From contig NC_080575.1 in NCBI RefSeq assembly GCF_029962835.1, forward strand, positions 57,697,493 to 57,761,492: DNA of 64,000 nucleotides, written 5' to 3'. A model generated the notes under the pieces. That model saw only the letters and a list, made by a program, of their open reading frames with translations, was not told where the DNA came from and searched no databases. Source of the DNA: Magnolia sinica. Lineage: Eukaryota; Streptophyta; Magnoliopsida; Magnoliales; Magnoliaceae. Both the position numbers and the translations under genes were made by a program. Within the stretch, counting starts at the first letter, position 1, and each line of letters starts with the position of its first letter. Below, in pieces: positions 9,919-19,639 of the stretch.

Positions 9919-12077
9919 TGTTGAGGGTCAAATATTGCATATTAGACCCCCGTTATTACCTGATTTTTATGAACATGATAATGTTTAACGTCATATTTTA
10001 ATCGTGTTTATGTTGCAAGGTAAATTTAGGAGCTTGGACTGAAAAAAGGTGCTAAAGGCGTGGATTTGATGCTCAAGAGTCACTAAGGTAAAGGACGAAT
10101 CTTAGAGGATCGAGATCGAAGAATTTACACACCAAAGATCCGAGAAAATCAAGTGATCAACGATAAAGAGGCCTGAAAGTCATCCTAAATGCAAGATTAT
10201 AGAGTTCCCACCATCCGTTTAGCTCGAAACTTTATATCTAGCCTAAGGACCCTAAATTAACTGTACACGTTAAATTTCAGCCATTGGATCTTTGTGGAAG
10301 TGGCCCAACGGACAAATCAGCCTATTAAATACTAATCTAGGGCCCACTTGATATCTAGATATACTTCAATTTTGGTCTCAACCCCTTAAATGGGATGAAA
10401 AAATGGAGGGACGAAGCGAATTTCTCATAAACATCACAATGGGACATACCTGGAGGGTGTGCATGTGCATAGCACACGTGCACCCGCTGTACACCGAATC
10501 AGTAAAAACGATCAGCGACCGTTGACCTGTGAAAATTCAAAAAAAAATCCCCCCCACTATGAAATCAAGAACAGGGAGTTGTAGTCGACTTCTGGTGGCC
10601 CACCATGATCATCTATTTCGATGATCCAAGCCGTTCATTACAACCAAGAAGTCAAACCGACCGTAGCCATGGAGTCCTTTTGGTCTCATGCACGTATACA
10701 CATGCGAATCGCCGTCAAACGCAGGATGAACAGCGGGGTGATTTGATATAGTGACCACACCAAAACTCGACCAAAACCACCACTTCCCAATCGAAATCTC
10801 GTTAGGAATCCAATGGACGGGGTGGATTTCTTCAAAAACACCACTGTGGGGCCCACCAAGCATGTCAGCACAAGAAAATTCACAGTTACGCACGTTTAGG
10901 AAAACTGTACGTTGTGGGGACGTTGTGTGACCCAGATCAGGTCATATCTGTGATCTGAACCATCTAGAAGATGCAAGAGGGGGTCTTAAACCCCACAATG
11001 GAGCCAAATCAAGAGTTTGGGACAATTAGCCATCCTAAAACTCTTCCAAAAGCAAGATTGTCTTTGCGTTTTCTCGCCGTGCATCTGGGATTCTTATTGC
11101 GCAAGAAGCTTTCGAAAACTCCTTGTTGCGTATGGTTTGTGCACGCAAAACCCCAATTGACCTACCTTATGTCTATAAAAGGAGAGAATATGGAGAGAGA
11201 AGGATCATCCAAGTAGTTATGGAGGAGTGGACGTGAAGAAGGGAGAGAGAGCGTGGAGTGTGGGCCACCATTTAAAAGAGTCTTTTTTTCTTCCCTTTAC
11301 TTAGTTTATTTTATGTTTTTCTGAGATTTAGTGTAATCATGTCTATGATAAGCTAAACCTCTTAGATAGGGCTAAGAGGTGAAGCTCGTAGCGTGATTAG
11401 GATGTTTGCTTTGTTTTGATTAATGTTTTATTGAACTCTTTTGGATTTTAATTTGATTACAAGGAATATTTTTAGTTTTTAATGGTTTGTTGTGACTTAA
11501 ATTACAATAGATTTACGATAGCTTTGAGTATGTCCTTTCCATTATAGAGATAATGAACTTGAGAACCCTATTGTTCATCATCATCCCTTGAGCATGGTTG
11601 GATGATGGAATCCTTTCTAACGTTCATAATTCTCTTAGACTAGTTGTGGATTGCTAAATTGTTGTTATTTGCCATAGTCTCTTGGGCATGGTTCGGTGAA
11701 GGAATCACTTCCAAATCTTCACCACTCTTATCTCTTGATGATTAGATCCATGAGATGTTTAGAAATCTGACGAATCTCTTCTTACCAATTGGATAAGATA
11801 GGACTCTGATTCCAGTTGTGTCCTTGAATCATGCAAGGTAGCTTCCCAATTGCTACAAGTGGATCCTTAGCACCCTAATTACCACCTTTAAATTTATTAG
11901 TTTTTAATTAATCTATTCACAATTACTCTCTTAATTTTCCTAGTTTAGATTACATCTTCTTCTAGTTCTAGTTCTAGTTACTTTCAAATTACGTACAAGG
12001 TTCAGTCCTTATGGATTCGACCTCAGTCTTACTGAGATTATTACTACATCGCGACCCTACACTTGGGGTTATGAACA
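9919..12077 (+). mobile_element. Left LTR of Athila-like Ty3/gypsy element (2.16 kb)
   Basis: The LTR begins tgttgagggtcaaatattgc and ends in 'tatgaaca' six bases before a tRNA-Asp primer site. A second copy, reading in the same direction, occupies 49817-50475 plus 55137-56555, with clearly more divergence than the Tekay or SIRE LTR pairs. A TATA-like 'tctataaaagg' lies at 11172-11182. The 5-mer before the LTR is ccagc; the partner target-site duplication was not found because the right copy lost its 3' end. Confidence 0.85.
11172..11182 (+). promoter_or_regulatory. LTR TATA box
   Basis: 'tctataaaagg' preceded by 'ccttatg' and followed by purine-rich sequence; the same string is at about 55723-55733 in the right copy. 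It is the likely U3 core promoter of the element. Confidence 0.6.
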
Positions 12078-12083
12078 AGTTTT

Positions 12084-12101
12084 TGTCGCCGTTGCCGGGG
12101 A
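12084..12101 (+). other. Primer binding site, tRNA-Asp
   Basis: tgtcgccgttgccgggga is complementary to the 3' end of plant tRNA-Asp(GTC) (expected tggcgccgttgccgggga) with one mismatch at position 3. tRNA-Asp priming is usual for the Athila lineage. Confidence 0.85.
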
Positions 12102-12638
12102 TTGACGGTTACGTTTTTCTGAGATTAATTAGTTTTAGAATTAGGTTAAGATTAGTATTTTCTAACTTTAGGTTTAGAGTTTTCTGTTTGAATATTTTTA
12201 TAAACTAACCTAACTTTCTGTTTTGTAGGACTTTGATATAGACTTTCTAAATTGGTAATCTCTTTCTAATTTTTTTATCTTCTATTTTTAGATTAGGTTT
12301 TATCTTCTATTTTTAGAAACTTTCTATTTTTGGGATCTCTTTTATTTTTAGAAACTAACTTACTTTCTAATTTAGGTTTAGAACTTTCGTAATTTGTTTT
12401 TTAGAAACTTTCTATTTTCTTTGTTTTTTTTTATAGGAATTTTCCCCTTTTTAGAAACTAGTTTACTTTCTATTTTGGGAATTTTCTAACTTTAGAATTT
12501 ATATTTTTATAAACTAATTTCTTTTGTTTTCTTTTGCAAGATCTTAACATAGGAACTTCTAATTTGGTAACTTCCTTCTAACTTTCTACTTTCCATATTT
12601 GTTGTAGGATTTTTTAGGATTAGGGTTTCACCATATAT
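12102..12638 (+). repeat. T-rich leader with a 310-bp internal duplication
   Basis: Two related blocks, each starting 'atttttataaactaa' (about 12193 and 12503), continue through an exon-edge-like 'ttttgtaggactttgatata' or 'ttttgcaagatcttaacata' and 'ttctaa(a)ttggtaa'. Between them 'ttttagaaactttctatttt' type words repeat several times. The polypyrimidine-AG strings look like splice acceptors, so the leader could be spliced, but this is inference. Confidence 0.55.
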
Positions 12639-13388
12639 ATGCACGAGTCGGAACATCAATATGCTGAGATGGCTTTTGAGAATGCGAAAAGGTGTGAAGG
12701 GATGTATGATAGTTATGATAGAAATCAACCTATGTCTCAAAACTTTTCTTAAACTGTTATCACAAACCGACCGAAATATAATGTTCCACTGGTTAAGAAG
12801 TCCTTACATGATCATATGAGGGAGAATAATTACACCCCACGAATTAAGGAAATAGTGTGTGAATGTTCGGGTTATCAGACTTATAGGAGTGATAATTATA
12901 ATCAACCATCGAATAAGAAGAAGACAATGAGAGATTATATTATGGGTGATAATATGTATCAATAACCATCATACTCTCCCACCTATGATCCGTATGACTA
13001 TAACCAGTGGAAACATCAAATTTGGGAAGATGAAGCAACAACATGTTATAATAATTATTCTCTTGGATACCCTACCTTTGAGATCCAACCATAAATAATC
13101 TAAGAGGATTCATTTCAGCGTAACATGGACTATCTTGCAGAAATTAGAAAAACATTAGAAGCGATTAATTTGTGCATTGATAAGATAGTGGAGGCTCATT
13201 CATCCCAACCACAACCCAATCTGGAAACACAATGCGAGGAAAGTGATCTAAACTCGCTTGTGGAAAATTCTGGAATTTGGAATGAGGAGTTGGATTCCAT
13301 TAATGAGTATATGGTTCAATTCCCTGAAGAGTTGATCTCGATGACGGTTCAAAAGAATGATCAAGAGACGTGGATGTCTTTCTTTTAA
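12639..13388 (+). pseudogene. Degenerate ORF of the Athila-like element, product unrecognised
   Basis: A single frame from the ATG at 12639 runs about 250 codons with a handful of stops, some of them TAA where CAA would fit. The N-terminal part is rich in Tyr, Asn and Asp ('YDSYDRNQPMSQ' region). The C-terminal part, from 13125, contains an amphipathic helix ('LAEIRKTLEAINLCIDKI') and an acidic tail. I do not recognise a gag CCHC knuckle, protease or RT in it. The position just behind leader and primer site would suit a gag-like or replacement gene of a non-autonomous element. The frame shifts after 13386 and then runs into the Tat element. Confidence 0.5.
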
Positions 13389-13469
13389 ATACAATGATAA
13401 TGACACACTTCGCTCACATGACACACTTAGTTTCAATGATGAGGAAGAGGTTAGTTTATTCGAACCGCC

Positions 13470-13697
13470 TGACCCCCAGGTATAAATACCAAGGGACCCC
13501 ATTGCAATAGGTACGTAATATCTCACACCCTCTCTCTACATTACGCGACTTAGACCCAGATTCCCTAGCTTGACTTAGGCATCGGGGGGTCCCCTGTTTA
13601 AGTCAGGGTCTCCTTTGCTCACCTTTATGTATAGGACCAGGGTTCGTTCGAGGTTCGCAGCATTAAGTGGAGGGTGGTCCAGATTTTGACCTCAATA
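13470..13697 (+). mobile_element. Left LTR of the Tat element, 5'-truncated
   Basis: From 'cccaggtataaataccaagg' to 'gacctcaata' it matches the right LTR (47520-47745) with many substitutions. The TATA-like 'gtataaatac' is shared (13480-13489 and 47529-47538). Sequence left of about 13470 does not match the right LTR, so about 700 bp of the LTR and the expected duplication of gtgat (47746-47750) are lost. Confidence 0.8.
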
Positions 13698-13702
13698 TTT
13701 TT

Positions 13703-13720
13703 TGGCGCCGTCTGTGGGAA
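13703..13720 (+). other. Primer binding site of the Tat element
   Basis: tggcgccgtctgtgggaa follows the LTR end by five bases. This exact string is the usual primer site of plant Tat elements. I do not assign the tRNA with confidence. Confidence 0.75.
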
Positions 13721-13752
13721 TTCAAACAAAAAGTTAGAATATTTTATCAGAA

Positions 13753-15415
13753 ATGGTGAGAGGAAAGAAGAAGGTTACAGCAGTAGGGCCCAAACCTAGC
13801 AGACAACATCAGTCTTCTCCGTTGTTACATACCGAATCGGCTCCGATAGGGCCATCCCAATGGACTCGGAGCCGAGGAGGAAAGTACAAGGTGTTACAAA
13901 ATGAAGTCCAGATGCTAAAGGACGAAATCAGCCGAATGAAAGCGCAATAAAGCTAACAGCCACCTCTTAACATGGTGCAAGCCACCCCGACACCCAAGGA
14001 ATAACCGCAGCAAGTCAGTTCTCGGGTCAAGGGGTCCCAGGCACAGTCCACACGAGCTCCCAACCCTACACAGAATGTAGTATCCCAAAATCAGTTCGCC
14101 GGAGTCCCGGAACCTGCTAGAGATGTGGAGCTATCCTATTTGTCCGCAAGTTCAGCTCTGACTCCCACTGACCTCTGCCATCGGCTGGAGAGGAGAAGAC
14201 ACGGCAGAGCGCCTGAGGTGGCTCAGGCCCCTTAAGAAGTAGTAGCTGAGAATCAGAATCCTTGAGAGGCTCATCTTAAGGAACTTCGTGACCAGATCAA
14301 GACATTGCAGAAAAACTAGCAGCCCGCATCCATCCCGACTGCAGTCCAGAAATTATGGATGAGGTGATGTCGCAGAGGTTCATGATGCCCCCAGTCATCC
14401 AATAATCTGGGTCTGGAGACCCGTCAGAACATGTGGAGTCCTACCGTTCGTGAATGTAAATCAATTGGCCACGGACGCAATGATGTGCAGGGCTTTCTCA
14501 ATAACCCTCTTCGGATCTGCTCAGAGTTGGTATCGACAGCTTAAGCTAAAGTCGATTGGCTCCTTCGCAGAGCTTAGAAGATTATTCCTTACCCTGTTCA
14601 TCTCTGGTAAGAAGAGTCAGAAGCCGACTACTCATCTGTTCACCCTCAAGCAGGGGAACAAGGAGTCATTTAAGGACTTCATCACCCACTTTAATGAAGA
14701 GGTGTTGTTAGTGGACGACTACGATAACAAGATGTCACTTTCTGTGATATTCAGCGGACTCAGGGAGAGAAAGTTTGTCTTCTCAATTGGGAAGAATCCG
14801 CCAACTACTTTGGCCAAACTCATCAGCTGAGCTCAGAAATACACTAATGCCAGGAGTTCTCTAACTCCCGCAAGAATGTCCAAGTTGTGAGCAGTCGTCC
14901 AAGGAGAAGAGACCGAGGAATGAAGAGCCTTAGTCATCTAGCAAGAAGCCAGATGATCGAGACTCTCACGATTGCCGACCGAGTAGGAGGTCTGAGAGAA
15001 AGTTCCGCTCCTGCACCCCCCTCAACACATCTACGGAACAAATCCTGTTAGACATGAGGGATCAGAAACTCCTGCAGCAGCCAGTTTGCATGAAGGCCGA
15101 TGCAGGACAGCGAGACAAGCACAAGTACTGCCATTTCCATTGCGACCATGGTCACAATATGAGCGACTGTGTGAATCTCAAGGACTAGATCGAGACCCTC
15201 ATCCGTAAGGGTCATTTATGACAATATGCTAAGGAAGAGAAGTCGACTCGGAGAGAAGAACAACCAAGCAAGATTACGGAAGAGCCTGCCAAGATCTGCA
15301 CTATCTATGGTGGTTCATCTGGTGAAGGTGACTCGAATAGGGCTTGCAAAGCCTATTCTCAGAACTCGGACCCTTAGCATTATGTCCACCTGACCAAAAG
15401 GTCAAGGAAAGAACT
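13753..15415 (+). pseudogene. Tat gag (nucleocapsid/capsid), inactivated
   Basis: The frame opens at the ATG at 13753 with a basic start (MVRGKKKV) and a short helix, meets a stop at 13948, and resumes. The capsid core (Retrotrans_gag type) is clearest at 14450-14830: 'AFSITLFGSAQSWYRQL' then 'FAELRRLFLTLF' and 'FKDFITHFNEE'. A Tat-type zinc finger 'CHFHCDHGHNMSDC' is at about 15128-15169. Several stops look like mutated Gln codons (for example 'LKD-stop-IETL' at about 15187, normally Gln). The protein would form the virus-like particle. Confidence 0.8.
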
Positions 15416-15419
15416 CCAA

Positions 15420-15776
15420 GTGAGCCCCTGCAGTTTGACCTTCAAAGAAGACGATGCATGTGGAATTCAACGTCCACATGACGATGCTCTGATAGTGGCT
15501 ATGACTATAGCTAACTACAAGGTTTACCACATCCTGGTCGATATCAAAAGCTTGACCGACATCATCTACTCTGAGGCGTTTGAGAGAATGGGGATTGACA
15601 GGTCACACCTCCGACCTATGAAGACCCCCCTGCACTGCTTTGTTAGGGATAAGGTGATCTTCGAGGGAGCCATCTCCCTCCCCATGACAGCAGGGGAAGG
15701 GCAGCATCAAGTCACACTTCTAGTCGACCTCCTCCTTGTGAACGTACTGTCGGTGCACAATGTTATATTGAGCTGA
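15420..15776 (+). pseudogene. Tat aspartic protease region, active site lost
   Basis: The segment 'YHILVDIKSLTDIIYSEAF' (about 15528-15585) aligns with the family's V-D-[TN]-G-S-S-A-D-[IV]-[IL]-[YF] active site. The essential Asp is kept but the Thr/Asn-Gly pair after it is replaced by Ile-Lys, so the protease would be inactive. The frame then stops at 15774 and continues towards the RT. Confidence 0.75.
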
Positions 15777-15977
15777 CCTTCCCTTAATGCATTGAGGGCG
15801 GTCGTGTCCACTTATCACCTCATGATGAAGTTCCTCACCAAAGGAGGAGTCGGATATCTTTAAGGAGATCAGTGCGAAGCCTGGAGATGTTACTTTGTGG
15901 CAGTGAGAAAGGGTTCAGTAAAGTAGGCCCTCACCATCAACGTCCTCGACTCTAGAGCTCCTATAGAAGATTCCTCC

Positions 15978-16890
15978 ATGGAGGACTTAGTGACCGTCCC
16001 ACTCAAAGAAGCCAACCTGAGCAAAATGGTTCTGCTCGGATCGTCGATGAATTTTGAGCAGCGGTCTCAGATGCTGGCTTTCTTACAGCAACACAAGGAT
16101 GTCTTCGCCTGGTCACACAAAGACATGCCAGGCATCTCTCTCGAGGTTATGGTCCACAAGCTGAATGTGAACCCAAATCATAGACCGATGAAGCAAAAGA
16201 GGAGGGCGTTCGACCCCAAAAGATACTCTGCCATAGTAGATGAAGTGTCGAAGCTCCGCCTGTTCTGGATTGATCAACTGGTGGATAACACAACTGAACA
16301 CGAACTGATATCCTTCTTGGACGCTTACTCCGGGTATAATCAGATCGCAATGCATCCTCTAGATAGGTAGTAGACGACCTTCGTTACAGATAAAGGTCTC
16401 TACTGTTACCGGGTTATGCCCTTTAGCCTGAAGAACGTCGGGGTAACATATCAAAGGCTTGTGAACTAGATGTTTGCCAAGAAAATTAGTCAGACCATGG
16501 AGGTTTATGTTGATGACATGCTGGTGAAGAGCGTCAAGGCGTCAGACCATATTGTGGACCTCGGCGAAACTTTCTCGATTCTTTGAGAGTACCGTATAAA
16601 GTTGAACCCCGCCAAGTGCGCCTTTGGAGTTGGCTCAGGCAAATTCCTCAGGTTTCAAGTTAGCCAGAGGGGCATCGAGGCAAATCCTGAGAAGATCAAG
16701 GTGCTGCTTGACATGAGCTCACCTCAAACCACAAAGGAAATCCAATTCCTTACTGGTCGGGTGGCAGCACTCGGTCGATTCATATCCCGAGCCACGGATA
16801 AGTGCCTCCCCTTCTTCCAACAGTTGAAGGGTCATATGAAGGCCGAGTGGAATCCGAAGTGTGAACAGGCATTTCAGTAGCTAAAATAGT
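15978..16890 (+). pseudogene. Tat reverse transcriptase with an internal deletion
   Basis: Recognisable in order: 'HKDVFAWSHKDMPGI' (about 16095-16140), 'DEVSKLR' (16240-16260), then an abrupt jump to 'IDQLVDNTTEHELISFLDAYSGYNQI' type sequence (16270-16346), 'YRVMPFSLKN' (about 16405-16435), the catalytic 'VYVDDMLVKS' (16504-16533) and 'GIEANPEKI' (about 16672-16700). About 50 residues that normally hold the fingers motifs (K-K-x-N-G-K-W-R-x-C-x-D-Y) are missing at about 16258-16268. Stops at 16368-16373, about 16468 and about 16585 add to inactivity. Confidence 0.85.
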
Positions 16891-17340
16891 ATCTGGGCTC
16901 ACCACCCCTACTTTCCAAGCTAGAAGAGGGTGAGCCCCTATTCCTATATCTGACGGTCTCGGTCTCAGCTTCGGCCCTCAGTTCTGCACTCATCAGAGAG
17001 GTGGGGGGTAGGCAGCACCTCGTCTACTATGTGAGCAAAGCAATGGTACCCACCGAGACTAGGTACCCGAGTATGGAGAAGCTGACACTCAGCTTAATCT
17101 TCTCGGCATGGAGGCTGCGTCCGTACTTCCACGCGCATCCTATTGTTGTCCTGATTAACTCCCCCCTTAGGCAAGTTCTTTAAAAGCCCAAGGCGTCAAG
17201 TCGATTGGCCAAGTGGCCAATAGAACTCGGGGAGTTTGACATCCAATATCATTTGAGAACAACAATTAAGGGCCAGGCTATGGCCGATTTCATAGCAGAG
17301 TTCACTACTCCGAATGTAGAGGCGACAGACGCAGGCGTGG
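16891..17340 (+). pseudogene. Tat RNase H domain (first)
   Basis: It continues the RT: 'YLTVSVSASALSSALIRE' (about 16945-17000), 'QHLVYYVSKAM' (17010-17045), 'TETRYPSMEKLTLSLI' (17050-17100), and 'KWPIELGEFDIQY' (about 17210-17250). In the active family the first two motifs carry catalytic Asp and Glu; here the first Asp position reads Thr-Val, consistent with the degenerate connection-type RNase H of this lineage. Two stops replace likely Gln codons at 16878-16890. Confidence 0.7.
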
Positions 17341-17394
17341 AGGCAGTTCTTGCGGCCCCGCCAGCTCTCCTGCTTATCTAAGACGTGGAATCAG

Positions 17395-17700
17395 ACGGAG
17401 AGCATAAATGGATTCATTATGTTGACGGGTTGTCTAATTTCAAGCGCGCTGGGGCAGGGATTATCATGGTCACGCCCGATTCAACCTCCATCTAATACAC
17501 CATCAGCCTCAGCTTCAAAGCCTCCAACAATGAAGCAAAGTATAAGGCTTTGTTGGCTGGACTCAAATTGGCAGCTAGTTTGGGGGTTCAGTCTCTCAAA
17601 GTACGATGCGATCTCAACTCGTTGTGAACCACATCTCCACTGAGTACGAGGCCAAAGAGACTAGAATGGTGGCTTATCTTGCCGAGGCCTGAAAGTAGAT
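17395..17700 (+). pseudogene. Tat second RNase H (archaeal-type, aRNH)
   Basis: 'HKWIHYVDGLSNFKRAGAGI' at about 17404-17466 carries the D-G-S-x-n-GAG-I hallmark of the extra RNase H acquired by Tat elements. It is followed by 'YTISLSFKASNNEAKYKALLAGL' type sequence with the conserved N-N-x-A-E-Y block (here N-N-E-A-K-Y, so the catalytic Glu is changed to Lys or shifted). A stop replaces a Gln codon at about 17494. This domain marks the lineage. Confidence 0.75.
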
Positions 17701-17984
17701 AGAGAAGTTTTGGAGCTGCATCATCAATCAAATTCTGAGGATGGAGAACTCTTGGGCCGATGCTCTCGCAAAGTTAGCCTCGGCCACAGAAGGAAAGATT
17801 CTCAGGATCATTCTTGTGCAATTTTTGGATAGTTCGAGCATCGACCAGGCTAATCAAGAAATGGTCAATCTAGTGGAGACCACTCCGAGTTGAATGGACT
17901 CGATTTACAACCACCTCATATCTAGTGAGGTCCCCTAAGACAGACTAGAGGCCCGACATCTGAAGGTTAGAGCTGCACGATACA

Positions 17985-19123
17985 TAGTCTTGGATGGGAT
18001 CTCATACAAGAAAGGGCATTCACAGCCCTACCTCAGGTGTCTCCGACTCGACGAAGCAGACTACGTGATCCGAGATACTCATGAGGGAATCTGTGGAAAT
18101 CACTCTGGTGGCCGTGCCTTAGCTCTGAAGATACTCCGTCAGAGGTACTTCTGGTCGACCCTTTGAGAAGACTCAAAGAACTATATTTGGAGGTGCGACA
18201 AATGTCAGAGGTTCACTGTTGTGCCAAGGCTGCCTGCGGAGGAGATGACCCTTATGAGCAGGCCGTAGCCATTTTCTCAGTGGGGGATCGACATCTTTGA
18301 ATCTCTGTCACTGGGAAAGGACAGGTCAAGTTCGCTATCATAGCGGTCGATTACTTCACCAAGTGGGCCGAAGTCGAACTCGTAGTAAAGATTACAAAGC
18401 AGAAGGTGATTGACTTCGTCTGAAAAAACATCATCTGTCGATTCAGAATCTCACACACCATTCTTTGACAATGGGAAGCAGTTCGATAATGACAGATTCA
18501 GAAGCATGTGTTGGGGGCTTGGCATTTCAAATGCATACTCCTCACCTCATCACCCGCAGTCCAATGGGCAGGTGGAAGCAATGAACAAGGTCATCAAGCA
18601 CCACCTCAAGACGAAGTTAGAAACAGCCAAAGGTAATTGGGTCGAGGAGCTCCCATTTGTCCTTTGGGCCTACAGGACTATAACTCAGTTGTCTACCAGG
18701 GAAAACTCGTTTTCACTATCTTACGGCTCAGAGGCAATCGTCCTAGTTAAGATCGGCCTCCCCACAACTTGGATCAGAAACTACCAAGAGGGCCAGAATT
18801 TTGAGCAAATTGCAGCAAGCTTTGACTTGCTCGAAGAGGCCAGAGATGTCTCCAGACTCCGAGTCGTAGCTCAACATTAGCAAGTGGCATGATTTTACAA
18901 TTCCAGGGTCAAGACGAGGCGATTTCGGCTAGGGGACCTGGTTCTCCACTACGTCTTCCAAAATATAGCAGAATCAAGGGCTGAGACACTCGGACCGAAT
19001 TGGGAAGGGCCTTATCGCGTGTTTAGATCAACGAATCTAGGCTCTTACCACCTGGAAGATCTCAAAGGGCGTCAGCTCCATCACCCCTGGAATGCCGAGC
19101 ACTTGAAGATCAGTAATCCATGA
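17985..19123 (+). pseudogene. Tat integrase, inactivated
   Basis: The zinc-binding N-terminus is visible as 'THEGICGNHSGGRALALKIL' (about 18078-18138) followed by 'CDKCQRF' (about 18195-18216). The core has its first part damaged by frameshifts (about 18270-18460). The second part is preserved: 'FDNGKQFDN' (18464-18490), 'HHPQSNGQVEAMNKVIK' (18548-18600, with the catalytic Glu), and 'LPFVLWAYRT' (18651-18680). The C-terminal segment runs to a natural-looking stop at 19121 after 'WNAEHLKI'. It would have inserted the cDNA into the genome. Confidence 0.85.
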
Positions 19124-19589
19124 AAAACTACTGGTCATTCAAGGCCCTCAATGAATGTATGGCTCAGAGCTACTAGCCTATTAAGGCTTTGAATAAAAGC
19201 ATCTTTCCTTTTATATGGTCTGTTGGTTCAATTTATCTAAAACGAAAGAGTCACATCTCGTAAGCAGAGGTGAATTCAATGAACCGATCCCTTAAAGAAG
19301 GGTTCGCCTCATTAATCCACAAAAAATTATAAAAGGGTCACCTTTCATATGCAGAGATGAAAACCGTAGGTGATCCGATCCCTTAAAGGAGGGGTCGACT
19401 CATCATATGTTAAAAATCTACAAAACAACTAAGTGTCGACGCTATTCATGGAGAGTTGACCCCTCAAGGAGTCGGCTCTCAACATGAAAAAAACATATAA
19501 AATTATGCCCTCGACCAAGGTTAAAAAATCATCATTCGCTCAAAAAATTACCATCCATAAACATCCCATGTAAAAAAAAGGAAAAATTA
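19124..19589 (+). repeat. Tat 3' non-coding region with tandem repeats
   Basis: After the pol stop there are two units of about 90 bp (19247-19336 and 19337-19428) sharing 'gtcac..cat(a)..gcagaggtga' and 'ccgatcccttaaagaagggt', and a third weaker unit to about 19490. No coding on the plus strand. The minus-strand antisense gene ends at its right edge. Confidence 0.65.
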
Positions 19590-19639
19590 TTTCACTCCCT
19601 CCGAGCAGAGGGACCAGCCACCAAGCTGGGGGGCTGAGC
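19588..19639 (-). pseudogene. Antisense gene of the Tat element, last codons
   Basis: On the minus strand the frame entering from the far side of the Tekay insertion (32885) continues here and ends in a TGA at about 19588-19591, after roughly 13-17 codons. The join is exact when one copy of the TGAGC duplication is removed. This shows the Tekay element landed near the end of the antisense gene. Confidence 0.6.
19635..19639. other. Target-site duplication of the Tekay element (left copy)
   Basis: TGAGC directly before the LTR; the identical TGAGC is at 32885-32889. Confidence 0.9.
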
